Positions 5,573 through 6,274 of a stretch of 6,274 nucleotides of DNA are shown here, piece after piece. The stretch covers positions 1 to 6,274 of the forward strand of contig CALBPV010000041.1 of NCBI GenBank assembly GCA_937899265.1, given 5' to 3'. The notes beneath the pieces were generated by a model. The model ran no database searches. It saw only the letters and a program-made list of their open reading frames with translations, and was not told the DNA's origin. Position 1 is the stretch's first letter, and every line of letters starts with the position of its first letter. The position numbers and the translations under genes are program-made. This DNA comes from an uncultured Bacteroidales bacterium. Its GTDB lineage: Bacteria; Bacteroidota; Bacteroidia; Bacteroidales; UBA3663.

Positions 5573-6136
5573 ATGGCAAAATTAGAAAACAATCTCAAGA
5601 ATTTCTTCCTCTCGATGTTCCTCATCACGGCCATCGTAGGTGCCGTCTTGGGCGGCGTATATGTTATGACGGAGGAACCCATCGCACAGGCTGCTGCTGC
5701 CAAACAGAAAGCTGCCATCACAGCCGTTGCCCCCAAGTTTGATACTGTGGGCGATGCTGTCGAGGTTACCACCGCCAACGGCGAACCCGCCAAGATTTTC
5801 CCCGTCCTTCTGGCCGGTGAAGAAGTGGGCAAGGCCGTACAGGTCACCACCAAAAAAGGATTTGGCGGTAAGGTTGAGGTGATGTTCGGTTTCGACAACA
5901 ACAAAACCATCACCGGCTACAATGTCCTGCAGCTCAACGAGACACCCGGTCTCGGCTCCAAGATGCCCGACTGGTTCCAGACCGACGGCAAGAGCCCCGT
6001 TATCGGCAAGAATCCCGGCACCGACAATCTCACCGTCACCAAAGACGGCGGTTCGGTCGATGCCATCACGGCAGCCACCATTTCTTCGCGTGCCTTCTGT
6101 GACGCAATTGCTCAAGCATACGGTATCATCAAATAA
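5573..6136 (+). CDS. rnfG: Rnf complex subunit RnfG, membrane-anchored periplasmic flavoprotein
   Basis: RnfG has one N-terminal membrane helix and a periplasmic FMN-binding domain (the NqrC/RnfG FMN-binding family) with FMN attached to a threonine; it passes electrons on the outer face of the membrane. In this 187-residue protein the helix is at about residues 11-32, followed by an Ala/Lys-rich stretch (38-48). The FMN domain has GFDNNKTITGYNVLQLNETPGLGSK (the ETPGLG core is at 123-128) and the flavinylation motif DAITAATISSRAF (163-175), with Thr169 as the inferred FMN site. Both RnfD and RnfG thus keep the (S/T)(G/A)AT attachment signature. A flavin transferase (ApbE) would be needed and is not in this window. 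The size is typical or slightly short. It has a good AGGAGG site and is 18 bp from rnfE. Confidence 0.96.
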   Translation: MAKLENNLKNFFLSMFLITAIVGAVLGGVYVMTEEPIAQAAAAKQKAAITAVAPKFDTVGDAVEVTTANGEPAKIFPVLLAGEEVGKAVQVTTKKGFGGKVEVMFGFDNNKTITGYNVLQLNETPGLGSKMPDWFQTDGKSPVIGKNPGTDNLTVTKDGGSVDAITAATISSRAFCDAIAQAYGIIK

Positions 6137-6140
6137 ATGT

Positions 6141-6146
6141 AGGAGA
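6141..6146 (+). promoter_or_regulatory. Shine-Dalgarno sequence for rnfE
   Basis: AGGAGA lies 8 nt before the rnfE ATG at 6155, in the 18-bp gap after rnfG. The spacing is the same as for rnfG. Confidence 0.72.
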
Positions 6147-6154
6147 CAAACATT

Positions 6155-6274
6155 ATGACAAAACTCGAAATCCTCATCAACGGTCTTGTTAAGGAGAACC
6201 CTACATTTGTGTTGCTCCTTGGTATGTGCCCCACCTTGGGTACCACCTCTTCGGCCATCAACGGTATGTCGATG
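6155..6274 (+). CDS. rnfE: Rnf complex subunit RnfE, integral membrane protein (5' part only)
   Basis: Forty codons are visible, running open to the window edge. The protein starts MTKLEILINGLVKENPTFVL and continues LLGMCPTLGTTSSAINGMSM, which is the typical N-terminus of RnfE: a short amphipathic start, KENPxxVLxLGxCP, then the SSAINxMxMG-type segment. RnfE and its homologue RnfA form an antiparallel membrane pair. Cys25, in the GMCP context, corresponds to one of the conserved cysteines proposed to hold a 2Fe-2S cluster within the membrane between RnfA and RnfE. RnfA also belongs to this family, but the KENPTFVLLLGMCP wording and the position right after rnfG favour RnfE. About 80 percent of the protein (typically around 195-230 residues) is missing, and rnfA should follow. 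Confidence 0.93.
   Translation, partial: MTKLEILINGLVKENPTFVLLLGMCPTLGTTSSAINGMSM

Noticed and set aside
1..6274. A new defence, mobile or otherwise undescribed system
   Set aside because: All reading frames of substance belong to known families in a known operon order; there are no insertion-element ends, CRISPR repeats, phage genes or unexplained coding regions.

Overview
The window carries the front part of an Rnf (Rsx-type) electron-transport operon on the + strand. Opposite it, on the - strand, is a two-gene unit. The organism is most likely a member of the Bacteroidota, probably Bacteroidales and possibly Prevotella-like. The reasons are: both divergent promoters have the Bacteroidota -7 box (TAnnTTTG); most genes lack a Shine-Dalgarno sequence and have A/T-rich leaders; the order rseC-rnfB-rnfC-rnfD-rnfG-rnfE matches the Bacteroidota arrangement; and there is a lipoprotein of the Bacteroidota type II glutaminyl cyclase kind. 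The genus assignment is inference. Coding regions are moderately GC-rich with many C- or G-ending codons, while the divergent intergenic region is very AT-rich.

Layout. Positions 1-1322 (- strand) hold a glutaminyl cyclase-like M28 lipoprotein followed, 5 bp downstream, by sufE, which runs off the left edge of the window. Positions 1323-1490 are a 168-bp divergent regulatory region with a -7 box for each direction, an 11-bp motif repeated in inverted orientation at the two start sites, and two abutting 14-bp perfect palindromes between them. Positions 1491-6274 (+ strand) hold rseC, rnfB, rnfC, rnfD, rnfG and the first 40 codons of rnfE, with gaps of 61, 22, 33, 15 and 18 bp. rnfA would be expected just beyond the right edge. 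There is no gene-free stretch longer than 300 bp and no mobile element, CRISPR array, tRNA or rRNA that I can see.

How the genes work together. In the known Rnf scheme, reduced ferredoxin gives electrons to RnfB (an iron-sulfur protein). They pass through the membrane flavin and iron-sulfur subunits RnfA/E, D and G to RnfC, which reduces NAD+, and the exergonic transfer drives Na+ or H+ export. RseC is a small membrane protein encoded with these complexes and named for the E. coli SoxR-reducing Rsx system. SufE is a sulfur-transfer protein for iron-sulfur cluster assembly, so its position near a cluster-rich complex is suggestive, but it is transcribed in the opposite direction. The glutaminyl cyclase probably forms N-terminal pyroglutamate on exported proteins and has no obvious link to Rnf.

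The gene content is ordinary for this phylum; I see no new system. The parts most worth a second look are the double palindrome in the divergent promoter and the roughly 100-residue charged, repetitive C-terminal tail of RnfB.
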